Assembly: GCF_027475565.1 (NCBI RefSeq)
Contig: NC_069382.1
Location: 57,438,286 to 57,502,285, forward strand
Direction of reading: 5' to 3'
Origin: Acinonyx jubatus
Taxonomy: Eukaryota > Chordata > Mammalia > Carnivora > Felidae
Length of the DNA stretch: 64,000 nucleotides
This document shows, piece after piece, positions 24,505 through 34,519 of the stretch. The notes beneath the pieces were generated by a model, which worked only from the letters and a program-made list of their open reading frames with translations, searched no databases and was not told the DNA's origin. The first letter of the stretch is position 1. Each line of letters begins with the position of its first letter. The translations under genes were made by a program, and so were the position numbers.

Positions 24505-24685
24505 TCAGTAGTTTTCAACCTTCACTCTGCATCAGAGCCACCTAGGGAGCTTCAAAAAAATACTCTTGCTTGGAATCCACTCTCAGAAATTGTTTTAATT
24601 ATTCCAAGTTTGGGCCTCAGTATCCATATTCATAATTAGTCCCAGTTAATAAGCAGCATTAAGTTAGAAGCACTACATTAGACAT
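24505..24685 (+). mobile_element. MER5A-type hAT DNA transposon remnant
   Basis: It starts CAGTAGTTTTCAACCTTCAC and CATCAGAGCCACCTAGGGAG, as the MER5A terminal repeat does, and ends with the related GAAGCACTACATTAG. Non-autonomous and inactive. Confidence 0.75.
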
Positions 24686-25065
24686 GGGCGATCTATCTAA
24701 ACAATATGCTATGTGATATTTTAGTGATAGAACAATAGATTCTATCCAGGGAAGAACCTTTTCTGTAATTCCTCTAGTATTTGTGTTAGAAGAATCTAGT
24801 GGTGTTAAACCTCCTCTTCAACAGACTTGGGTGTTTTACATGGTAAGGACTATAACCAGATCCCTTGAACATTTTCTTTATGTGTTCTAATGTGAATACT
24901 TCCAGCTTGATTTTATTCCTTCTCAGCAAGTGTTCCAGAAGGGATTCTGTCTGGTTGGAGTTCTTACCAGATACTTTATGAAGCTGTGGGCTTTTCGTAC
25001 GCAATAAAAAGAATTTACCAGTCAGCCTGATCTACTCTGCTCCTGGAACCTTAAAAGAATATGAG

Positions 25066-25618
25066 TTTGTATTAGTATGCTATTACAACAGATTCCCACA
25101 AATTTAGTGTCTTGAAACAACACAGGTTTATTATCTTAGAGTTCTGTAGCTTAGAAGTCCAATACAAATCTCACCGGCTAAAATTAAGATGGTAGCAGTG
25201 TTGTGTTTACTTCTAGAAGCTCTAGGGGAGAATCCATTTCTGTGCCTTTTGCAGCTTCTAGAGACCACTTGAATTGCCCCCTCCTCCATGTTCAAATCCA
25301 GCAGCAGTGGTTTGAATCTTTCTCATTCTGTTCTTCCTCTAAAGAGAAGTTCTCATTCTGAACTTCCTCTAAAGTAACATTTCCTTCTGATTCTGACTCT
25401 CTTGCCTTCCTCTTTCACTTTTAAGGACTCTTGTGATTACATTGGGTCCACCTGGATAATCCAGGCTCATCTCCCTATTTTAAGGTCAGCTGATTAGTAA
25501 TTTTAATTCCATCTGCACCTTTAATTCCCCCTTGCCATGTAACCTAATATATTCACAGATTCCAGGGATTGGGGGGCAGGGAAATCACTGGGTGGCCTTT
25601 ATTCTGCCTACTATAGGT
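25066..25618 (-). mobile_element. MLT1-type LTR, antisense
   Basis: Reads as a reversed MLT1-like LTR: TATTAGTATGCTATTACAAC, then ACAGGTTTATTATCTTAGAG and GTTCTGTAGCTTAGAAGTCC; later TGATTACATTGGGTCCACCT. Contains a local duplication of ttctcattctg/aacttcctctaaag near 25,320-25,375. No genes. Confidence 0.65.
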
Positions 25619-25714
25619 TGTTTAATTTATCTTTTGACTACAGGTCTTAGTATCCATTTTTAAAAGCCCTTAGTAGGGTGGAGTGTGTGTGTTGGGGGGG
25701 CGGGGGATTTGATA

Positions 25715-26065
25715 AGGTGTCAAAAGCTACAAACTTTCAGTTATAATTAAGTACTGAAGATGTAATGTACAACATGATGTCTATAATAACAGTGCTATAT
25801 AGTATATTTGAAAGTTGGTAAAAGAATAAATCTTAGAAGTTCTTGTTATTTTTTTATTTTTTCCATAAAAGTTCTCACAAGAGAAAAACAACTTTTTCTC
25901 TTTCTTCTTTATATGAGATAATGAGTATCAGCTAAACTAATAATTATTAAGGATAATCAGTTTATAATATATAAGTTAAATGTTTAGACTGTACACCTTA
26001 AATTTATATAGTACTGTATGTCACTTATATCTTAATAAAACTGGAAAAAAAACCCAAACAAAAAT
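25715..26065 (+). mobile_element. L1 3' end (sense), old
   Basis: It carries the L1 3'UTR order CTACAAACTTTCAGTTATAA, GATGTAATGTACAACATGAT, GACTGTACACCTTAAATTTA, then an A-rich tail after CTTAATAAAACTGG. Confidence 0.65.
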
Positions 26066-26069
26066 TAAT

Positions 26070-27640
26070 AAGAAGCCCTCAGTATATAGGAAATATTAGG
26101 AGGTATAGCAGAATAAGTTATGTGAGTAAAATCAGTTTCTTGTACTGGAAATCATATTTTCTTTTGATTAAAACTGAGTTGATGCATTAGTAACAAAAAC
26201 TCTACCAATACTCAAATTAGCTTTATTCCCTCCTCAGTAAGCAGCCAATAAAATCTTTAAGCCCTCAGGAAAGGGGAAAACATAATTACTCACAGTGGTA
26301 AGAGTTTATCTATTCAAAGCAGATCTAGAACTGCTACCCTGGCAGATACAGAGAAACAAATTGTAGAGCTTATCAGCGAGTGGAGGTTGTGTAAACCATT
26401 TCTTTCTGCCAGCAATTCTACCATTCTGGGCGAGGGGGGGGGGGGCATGTTGTATGGTGTTATTTTACACACTTAACAAAATAAGTCAAAAGGATATGCA
26501 TATTGCTAGCATGGCTTCTACAAAGACAGTAGCAGTTTATATTCCAACAGTTTATGATAAGAGCCTGAAGAGTTATCTAAGGAGGTATCCGACTAGCCAT
26601 TCTTCATGAATGCAGCAAAAGAGAATTTACTTAGATTAGCAACTGGCAACATTCTTATGCTGCTTTGCTGTATAAAGGTACGTGGGTAGAACTGTCGTTA
26701 TTGTGCATTCAGACACCAAAATTCCTGCTGAGGGTGGGAGGGGCCAAAGGAGGTTAGCCTAGAAATGAGAAAATGAGGAAAACAAGTCTTTTGAATGGAT
26801 GGAGATTGAAGAGGAGATAAACCAAAGCAGAGTCTCTCCAATTTGCCAGCTTGGATGACTTGCAGTGCCATCTTCTGGCAAAGAAGCCAAAAACTTTAAA
26901 TTTCCTTGCCAGTAATAGTCTTGTCTTGTCTTTTCTTTTCTTCCTTTTAGTATTTCTTATAAGCCTGGCTAAACCACAGATTGGGAAAACTCACAGGGGT
27001 CTTGGGTGTTGATGTATTAGAGTATGAGAGAGAAGGAAGGCTATTTCTTCGAAGCACTGATCCGAATCTTTGACCTCTGTGGTCTCTGGCAAAATCTGTA
27101 AACTTTCCACCAGGCTACATACATCACATGTCCAACAGATACAACCTGGAATGTAGCTTACGTAGTAGACAAGCCACCGTCCTCCTTCGGCTTCAAGTTT
27201 GGATTCTCCAGCATCTCAGGAATACTCTAGATAAGGCAACTTAGCCATAGAGCTACTCATGACGATGATAGACTTGATCCTTATTACAAGAAAATCTCTT
27301 CCTGTCTTTGAAAGTCCTGCCATAAAGAAGGGTACTTCAACCACCTTTGAATATACCGGCAAGTAATTTATACACACATTAGATGTAAATGTGTAGAAAA
27401 CTACATTATAGCCTTAAAAAAAAAAGTCAAGGCTTAAAAATACTTTCTTGCTGTAATCATCCAAGATATACTAGAAACAAGCTTGCTTTCTAAAGCAAAA
27501 TTACTTTAAAACATGCGGTATCCCTAAGGAACAACCTTCACGTTAACAGCAAAAAAAAGTGCCATTCTCTGTGTAGTATATGTGGGAAAAATTTATAATA
27601 TGCTTTAATCAAAATCAGCTTCTATTTGTGAGTTCTAGCC
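26070..27640. other. Intergenic sequence upstream of NEK1
   Basis: No gene or named repeat is recognised. A G-run (26,432-26,444) and the final 150 bases of pyrimidine-rich DNA lead into the NEK1 CpG island. Confidence 0.45.
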
Positions 27641-27689
27641 CTCATCTCTGGCTCACTCTTTTCTTTCCCTTTCATCTCCTTTGCCTCCT

Positions 27690-28150
27690 TTTCTCATCCT
27701 CTCTCACCTGCTGTGCCTTTGCCCCGCCCCGCCACGCCGCGCCACTCCTTCCCCCCCACCCCCAATGCGCGCCAGCTTCCGCGTGCTGACGTCACACGCC
27801 AGCGCCAGTGACGCGCTGGCCGCTCCCCCTTCCTCTGCATTCGCGCTAGGGGTTGGGGGCGCTAGGGTGCATAGTCGTCCGCTCGGAGTCCTAAGCAGTT
27901 GTCCGCGTATCCCCGAGTCCAGAACAAGCGTCGCGAAACAGAAGGACGTGGCAGGCAGGTAGCCTCCCTGTCCCAGATGCCATCCCCCCACCCCCATCCC
28001 GTCGAGGCCACTAGCAACCACCTCTGTGAAGTTGCAGGGGCGGTAACCCGGGCACTCCCCCTGCCGCCGCCCGCCGTTTCCAAGGGGGCTCAGAAACCAA
28101 TCCGTTTGCTCTGAGTAGTGTGGACCTGTCTCATGGGGCGTTGCCGGAGG
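27690..28150 (+). promoter_or_regulatory. NEK1: CpG-island promoter of NEK1
   Basis: A G+C- and CpG-rich block follows a pyrimidine-rich stretch. It carries tandem GC boxes (GCCCCGCCCCGCC, 27,720-27,733), a perfect TGACGTCA at 27,787-27,794 and a TGACGCG half-site at 27,809. There is no TATA box. It lies about 10 kb upstream of the first NEK1 coding exon on the same strand and about 9 kb from the CLCN3 promoter. The transcription start is probably near 27.8-27.9 kb (inference). Exon 1 could end at several donors, for example CAG|GTAGCC at 27,958. Confidence 0.75.
27787..27794. promoter_or_regulatory. Perfect CRE in NEK1 promoter
   Basis: TGACGTCA lies in the NEK1 CpG island, flanked by GCGTGC and CACGCC. 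It is the same octamer found in the CLCN3 promoter. Confidence 0.6.
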
Positions 28151-28272
28151 CGGCAAGGAGGCAACCCTGAGGGGTCAGCCAAAGTCTGGTGTCGGGTGTA
28201 GGAGTCTCAGTGCACCCCTTTCAAGTGGTCTGTGAGCTGCTGCAGGTTAGACAGACTTGGTTTCTCTTTCAG

Positions 28273-28396
28273 GATGTCATTTTCAAAATGCGGGATGATG
28301 CCTCTGCCTCATTAATTGCCAAAGGAAGGTTGCTACACCTAGACCGATGCTTGTCGATCATCACCGTTATTTCGGCTAACGCCCTGTGTCATTGAG
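28273..28396 (+). other. NEK1: Candidate NEK1 5'UTR exon
   Basis: The acceptor is a pyrimidine tract ending TTTCTCTTTCAG (28,261-28,272) and the donor is TTGAG|GTGAGT at 28,396/28,397. Together they delimit a 124-base exon just downstream of the NEK1 CpG island. It would splice to the first coding exon at 38,232 across a 9.8-kb intron. It contains a closed 35-codon ORF (28,288-28,395) whose stop ends one base before the donor, and a 13-codon ORF in another frame starting at 28,274. I cannot confirm from memory that this exon is in NEK1 mRNA; the splice sites are the evidence. Confidence 0.55.
28288..28395 (+). promoter_or_regulatory. 35-codon upstream ORF in candidate NEK1 leader exon
   Basis: This ORF begins MRDDASASLIAKGRLLHLDR and ends at the TGA one base before the donor. 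It resembles no protein I know. If the exon is in the mRNA it would be an upstream ORF wholly within one exon. Its start context (A at -3, C at +4) is fair. Confidence 0.4.
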
Positions 28397-28399
28397 GTG

Positions 28400-29980
28400 A
28401 GTTGCACTTGGGGGAAGCAATGATATGCAAAATAGTAAAATCGTATTGGGAATGAGGAGATCTTGCTTCCATTTGCTTATGTAGAGCTTGCAGGGATACT
28501 AACTTTAAGTACATGGAAAATAATACCTTCATTTCATTAAAATTTTAATTCTCTCAAGAACAGTATGTAATACAAAGCAGTCCTCAGACATTAGTTAAAC
28601 AGTTATAGTGATAACGGAGTTAAAATAATAATAGAAATCTTGGTATGGATAAACAGTCATTTACATTGCGTATATGTTGCCTCCGATTTTAAAGCACCTA
28701 TATATTTTAATAAAAAATGAGTGAGAATTAACTGGTAGCTTATAGTTTTCTATTTCAATTTATGTAATTTGAAACAATCTCCTATGTAAGGCATTAAAAG
28801 TTATACTACTTTCGGAGTTCATCATAACTTTTTTTATACAGGCCTAATTTTTATTCTCTAAGCTCCACCCACAAGAAGCAGAAATTTTTTTTTTGCCATG
28901 ATGAGTAATAGAAATATTTATGAAGGATTAAAAGTAATATCCAATATAATAATAGTCTTTTCATGTGATGCAGCAGTATTGTAGAGATGATGGAGGGGAG
29001 CCAAATATGGAGAGAAGTAGTGTTTTGTTTCTAGTTTAGATTTGTTTGGTATTAGAGAGTCCACAGATCTATTTCATTTCAAATTGCTCTTTGTTCTAGG
29101 TGAAAGGTAAGGAGCATCTTTTGTGGGAAAACAGGTTTTTGCACAATAAGAGTCAGCATTAGGAGTTTAGTAAGGGTTATGGAACTTGGCCACAGAAGTT
29201 CTGTTGAGGTAATTTTAATACGGTGACATTGTATTCCTAGTACATTTTACTCCAATCTCTACCCTCTAAGTTGTGGACATGACACCATTTCATGAATATA
29301 AATTCTTTACTTACATGTTGGTGGTTTCCATTAGGGAAGCCAGTAATTGTTGTCTGTATAGACTTACAGAGAAGAAAAATGTTTTGAAAGAAGTCTAATG
29401 GAATCCCATTTTTGCTGTCTGCTTTTTTGACTAATAGGAAATAGATCAGGGACTTGACTCACTGAGAAGGTAAATTGTCCTTCTCCCACCGTTCAAAATG
29501 TTATTTAATATTTGGAAAACCATATGTATGGATTGTAGCTGCAGACAGAACCATAAGGACTTCGTGAACTCTGTTGACATTCCTCTACCAGTGTTTCTCT
29601 TAGTGAAAATTTGTCCATCAGATAGCTAAAAAAGAGCTGAAGAGATTTAAAAGTTCCAGATTGGTGAAGATCTAGTTTTCGTTCATGTACTCTGGCATTT
29701 TTCATATTTGGTGCACAAATTTTATTCTGTTAAACACTCCCTATTGTGGCTTAAAAAAGTCTTAGTTAAATGTGAGAAAAGGTGTCTAATTTGACTAGAG
29801 GCTAAGATGTTTTTTTGGAACATAGTTGACATGCTTGAAAAGTATGCCATGTAGAACTTTGAATGTCAACGTTAAATGTTTGGAAATGGGTACTGTCTAA
29901 GGATTTTAACTGGAGAAATTGATTTAGCTAGCATTCTTCTTTCTGTCGGCATTTATTATTGTTTTTAAATTTTATTTATT
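28400..29980 (+). other. NEK1: NEK1 leader intron, first part
   Basis: Unique-looking intron sequence with no SINE. No coding exon is recognised. Confidence 0.5.
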
Positions 29981-30299
29981 GTTTTGAATAAATAATATAT
30001 CCATATGGTTAAAATTTAGAAGGTACAAAAGACTGAAAAAAATCTTCCTCTTAATTACTCAGTTCCTGTCCCTAAAGGCAGCCAACAGTATACCAGTTCA
30101 TTGTGTATCCCTTCGGAGGTATTACACATGCAAGGAATTATGTGTGTGTATACATGTAAGGATTTTATATATATATGTATACTCACATATATAAGTAAGT
30201 AAGTATAAACATACATACATATATTTCCTTTTAATACACAAATGGTAGTATATCATATTTATAATTTATAATTCTGGTACCTAGAAATTAATTCTTATC

Positions 30300-30388
30300 G
30301 GGGCGTGTGGGTGGCCCAGTCAGTTAAATGTACGACTCTTGATTTCGGCTCAGGTCATGATCTCATGGTCCTGAGATTGAGCCCCCTT
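30300..30388 (+). repeat. CAN-SINE head fragment
   Basis: Head and tRNA-like part only (GGGGCGTGTGGGTGGCCCAG to GAGATTGAGCCCCC); the 3' half is absent. Confidence 0.7.
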
Positions 30389-30554
30389 GCTTCTTTTTGA
30401 TTTGCTTGTGGATATTTACATTTTATCATTTCAAACAGTGTTGCAGAGGATAAGTTTGTGTATGTGTCATTTTCATACATTTGGAAATACTTGTAGGGTA
30501 GATTCCTAAAAATGGAATTTCTGGATCAAAGTGGTAGATATTGTGGGATTTTAT

Positions 30555-30767
30555 TTTTCTTTATTAATTTTTTTAATGTTTTATTTATTTTTGAGAGAGA
30601 GAGAGCGTGAGCAGGGGAGAGGCAGAGAGAGAGGGAGACATCCCAAGCAGGCTCCAGGCTGTGAGCTGTCAGCCCAGAGCCCGATGCCGGGCTCAAACTC
30701 ACAAACCGTGAGATCGTGACCCGAGCCCAAGTCGGACACTTAACTGACTGAGCCACCCAGGCACTGC
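30555..30767 (-). repeat. CAN-SINE in old L1
   Basis: Flanked by gatattgtgg(g/a)attttat (30,537-30,554, 30,768-30,785). Confidence 0.9.
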
Positions 30768-30954
30768 GATATTGTGGAATTTTATATTCCTTAGTATTTG
30801 TATCTATTTGTATTCACACCATATTCTGTTTTTTTATATTCCCCCCCCAACATAGTACGGTAATAAACTTCCCGAATTTTGCCATTCTGATGGGTGAAAA
30901 ATGCTAAGTCTTATACTTTTTTAAATTAAAATATACATAACAAAATTTATCTCT

Positions 30955-31215
30955 TGTATTATTATTATTATTATTATTTTTTTTTTTTTAGGTAGGCTCC
31001 ACACTGGGCATGGAGCCCAGGGTGGGGCTTGTACTCATAACCCTGAGATCTAGACCTAAGCTGAGATCAAGGGTCAGATACATGGTGAACCTGGGTGGCT
31101 CAGTCAGCCCAGGTCATGATCTCACCCTACCTGGGATAGAGCCTTCCCTCAGGCTCCCATGCTGGGTTTGGAGCTGCTTAAGCAAGTACACCGTGTGTAC
31201 TTGCATGTTCTCTCT
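30955..31215. repeat. Decayed SINE pair with (TTA)n tract
   Basis: A (ATT)n run leads to an antisense SINE remnant (to about 31,085), followed by a shortened sense remnant at 31,088-31,215 (GAACCTGGGTGGCTCAGTCA). Both lack much of the consensus. Confidence 0.55.
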
Positions 31216-31230
31216 TTAAAAACAGACAAA

Positions 31231-31444
31231 GGGGTGCCTGGGTGACTCAGTCGGTTAAGTGTCCGACTTTGGCTCAGGTCACGATCTCGCAGTTCGTGAG
31301 TTCCAGCCTCGCATCAGGCTCTCTGCTGACAGCTCAGAGCCTGGAGCCTGCTTCAGATTCTGTGTCTCCTTCTCTCTCTGTTCCTCCCCTACTCATGCTC
31401 TGTCTCTCTCAAAAATAAATAAAGATTAAAAAAAATTAAAAAAA
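31231..31444 (+). repeat. CAN-SINE
   Basis: Full-length sense copy, head GGGGTGCCTGGGTGACTCAG. Confidence 0.85.
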
Positions 31445-31755
31445 CAATCAAAAGTCATCCTATTTTTTTTTTTTTTTAACATTTAAGTAGTTTATCATCT
31501 GGAATTTGCATTGATGTAAAGTGAAGAAAATGAATGTAAGCTTTGTGTTTTCCACACATTACTACCTAATTGTCTAAATATTATTTATTTCAAAATTTAA
31601 TTTTTCACCACCGAGTTGAAATGTCACCATGCTCATCCATCAAGTTAAAAAAAAAATGTTTTTGATAGGTTTCTGGACTTTCTATGATTTGCCTGTCAAT
31701 TTCATAGTTACTGTAATATATGTGTGTGTTATTGTAATATAATGTGTCCTTTTTT

Positions 31756-31967
31756 TAAAAAAAGTTTTTTTTTTTTTTTTTGAGAGAGAGAGAGAGAGAG
31801 AGTGGGGTGAAGAGCAGAGAGAGAGGTGGGGGAGAGAGAATCCCAAGCAGGATATGCACTGTCAGTGCATAACCTCACCCAGGGCTTGATCTCATTAACT
31901 GTGAGATCATGACCTGAGCCAAAATCGAGAGTTGGATGCTTAACCTACTGAGCGACTCAGATGCCCC
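31756..31967 (-). repeat. CAN-SINE
   Basis: Antisense copy with a 16-base T tail and a (GA)n tract, flanked by aatgtgtcct / aatgtgtctt. Confidence 0.85.
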
Positions 31968-32174
31968 TAAAAATGTGTCTTGATATCAAGTAGAAAAGTC
32001 TTCCTTCATTGGTGTTTTTTGTTTTGTTTTGTTTTCAGTATTTCTCTGGCTATTCTTGCTTTTTTCTCATAATGACTTCAAATCAGCTTGTCTAATCACT
32101 GTGACCCATAAAGCTTGTGTTTTTATTAGGGCAGAATTAAATGTAGGGACTAAGAATTAAAAGTTTTCAGATTT

Positions 32175-32372
32175 GGGGTGCCTGAGTAGCTCAGTTGGTT
32201 AAACATCCAACTTCAGCTCAGGTCATGATCTCACATTTCATGAGTTCAAGCCCTGCATGAGGCTCTCTGCTGTTAATGCAGAGCTTGCTTTGGATCCTCT
32301 GTCCCCCCTCTCTCTCTGCCCCTCCACCATTCATATTCTCTCTCTCTCTCTCTCTCAAACTTTAAAAATTAA
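32175..32372 (+). repeat. CAN-SINE
   Basis: Sense copy with a (TC)n run near its 3' end. Confidence 0.8.
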
Positions 32373-32446
32373 AAAACAAATCTTTTAATATTAAGTCTTC
32401 CCCCCTATTTTTCTTTTGTGTGCTTGTGTTTTCTTTCTATTTTCCT

Positions 32447-32675
32447 TTTTTTTTTTTAGTTTTATTCATTTATTTTGAGGGAGAGAGATCCAGTAAGTGG
32501 GGAGGGGGGTGCAGCGCTGAGAGAGAGGGAGAAAAAGGGAGAGAGAGGATTCCAAGCATGCTCCTTGCAGTTAGCACGGAGCCTGACGTGGGGCTCAGAA
32601 ATCACAAACTGAGTTCATGACCTGAGCCGAAATAAAGAGTCAGACACTTAATCAACTGAGCTACCCAGGTACCCC
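32447..32675 (-). repeat. CAN-SINE, older
   Basis: Antisense copy, head reading gctacccaggtacccc. Confidence 0.75.
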
Positions 32676-33028
32676 TTGAATATTTTCTGTTGATTCATTT
32701 TCCAGGTTAAAAACCTGTCTTCTATATCCTATCCTGTGTAAAAGCCATGTGATGCCTTCTTAATTTCAGATATCTTCTATTTTGGTTCTGGAATGTTCAT
32801 TTACTTTTAAAAAATAAATTTTAGTTCTTTGTTGAAATTCTCCATCTTTAAAAAAAATCACTTTTGTTCATCTTTTCCTCTTATTTTCTTGAACATACTA
32901 TTCATGGTTACTTAAAATCCTCTATGATATGTCCATATTTGAGTCATTTGTAATTCTATTTCTATTGTTTATTTCTTTTGGTTTTGGTTATTTGGTTCTT
33001 TTTTTTTATGTAGGCCTCATAAGTTTTT

Positions 33029-33252
33029 AAAAATATTTGTTTGAGAGGGAGAGAACAGGAGTGAGAGTGGGGAGGGGGTACGGAGAGAGAGAGGGAGAGA
33101 GAGAATCCTAGGCAGGCTCCACACTGTCAGCGCAGAGCCCAACTCAGGACTGTATACCAAGAGTGTGAAATCATGGCCTGAGCCGAAATCAAGAGTTGGA
33201 TACTTAACCCCACTGAGCCACCCAGGCTCCCCAGGCTCGTTCGTTCTTTCGT

Positions 33253-33299
<47 letters not shown>

Positions 33300-33328
33300 A
33301 GAACACAAGTGGAGGAGAGGGAGGGGGG

Positions 33329-33384
<56 letters not shown>

Positions 33385-33518
33385 GAGTCGTAAGCAGGCT
33401 CCATGCTCTGCATAAGCATGGAGCCTGATGCGGAGCTCCATCCCACAACCCTGGGATCATGAGCTGAACTGAAATCAAGAGTCAGCTGTTCAACCCACTA
33501 AGCCACATAGGTGCCCCA
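33029..33518 (-). repeat. Two antisense CAN-SINEs in one target
   Basis: Copies at about 33,029-33,232 and 33,300-33,517, separated by a (TTCT)n tract that is the pyrimidine tail of the second. The outer duplication gcctcataa(g)ttttt lies at 33,014-33,028 and 33,520-33,533. Confidence 0.75.
33236..33379. repeat. (TTCT)n followed by (GA)n microsatellite
   Basis: About 60 bases of TTCT/TTCG units at 33,236-33,299, a 30-base gap, then about 49 bases of GA at 33,331-33,379. Confidence 0.95.
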
Positions 33519-34519
33519 CGCCTCATAATTTTTGACTGGGTACTGGATGTTGTGAATGAAAAGTCATAGAAACTCTGGAACATGTATCTTCCAAAAAATT
33601 TGTTATGTTTTCTGACAGGCTGATGGGAGTATTAGCAGATTACTGTCTTTTATCCTATCAAAATTGGTGTTAGGCTTTGTTAGGACTAGTCTGTTTTAAT
33701 CTTGCTCTGAGTATGCACAACTTGGGAATGGGCTAACTGACAGGAGAGGAATTTATGTGCACAATTTGGGGCTTTTTCTATTCTTTTTCCTTCTCTCCAG
33801 GATTTTGGCAGCCTTAAACTCTGACCTCTCTTCTCCTTAGCTCAATAGGATTGGTGCTTTCTACTTAAGCTCCATGGTGCTACGTCACAGTTTGGAAAAT
33901 GTCTCTAGGGAGAAGGCTGGGGTGAATGTGGAACTTATTAGCATTTTCCCACCTCTCAATGATTATAGCCCCTCAATTCCTGTCTGTTGTTTTATATATT
34001 TTACTCAGTATTTTGGTTGTTTTTGGAGGTAGGATGGTCTGATACAAGCTACAGAATCATGGCTGGTACCATTTATTATGTAGACCTTCACTTAATCTCC
34101 CACATCATGGATGGTACCATTCTCAGCTGTGTTGGTATCCCTAATCTAGAGACATCTATAGTCTTTTGCCAGCATGAGAGAGGGGTGGTCACCTGATTAG
34201 GTGAGGTGGAGGAGGCAAACTGTGTGTCTCATGCTATTACACAGCCTTTCAACCAATCCTGTTTTAGTTCTGGTATTATCCTCCCTCACAGAGGCACTTT
34301 TTCTCCCTGTTATTGAGCTAATTTGTAGTGGAAATTGACTTCTTTCCCCCTGCTGGGTTACAGTACAACTTACTCTAGTTTCCTAAGTTGGTTGTTGCTT
34401 GTTCATGTGTTTGTCAGCTGCCAGAAATTTATTGCTGTTATTTTCTCTCCTGTTCTGCCATTTTGATCCATTTAAAGTTGTGTTAGGTCTGGGAAAGAAT
34501 AGAAGTAAATATGTATGTT

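Larger units (their letters stand above)
29985..34470 (-). mobile_element. Long, old antisense L1 with many SINEs
   Basis: Plus-strand landmarks in reversed L1 order: a 3'UTR-like part at 30.0-30.54 kb (TCCTAAAAATGGAATTTCTG); GCCATTCTGATGGGTGAAAA near 30,880; an ORF2-like stretch at 31.5-32.1; an ORF1/5'UTR-like part at 32.7-34.4; and CTCCTGTTCTGCCATTTTGA near 34,450, the reverse of an L1 5' end. All frames are broken. Confidence 0.65.

Noticed and set aside
18540..28150. A single bidirectional promoter for CLCN3 and NEK1
   Set aside because: Two separate CpG islands about 9 kb apart, each next to its own leader exon, with repeats between them.
27704..28156. 150-codon minus-strand open frame across the NEK1 CpG island
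   Set aside because: High G+C removes stop codons by chance. The composition is low-complexity Gly/Arg/Pro, there is no recognised domain, and the strand is opposite to the NEK1 promoter elements.
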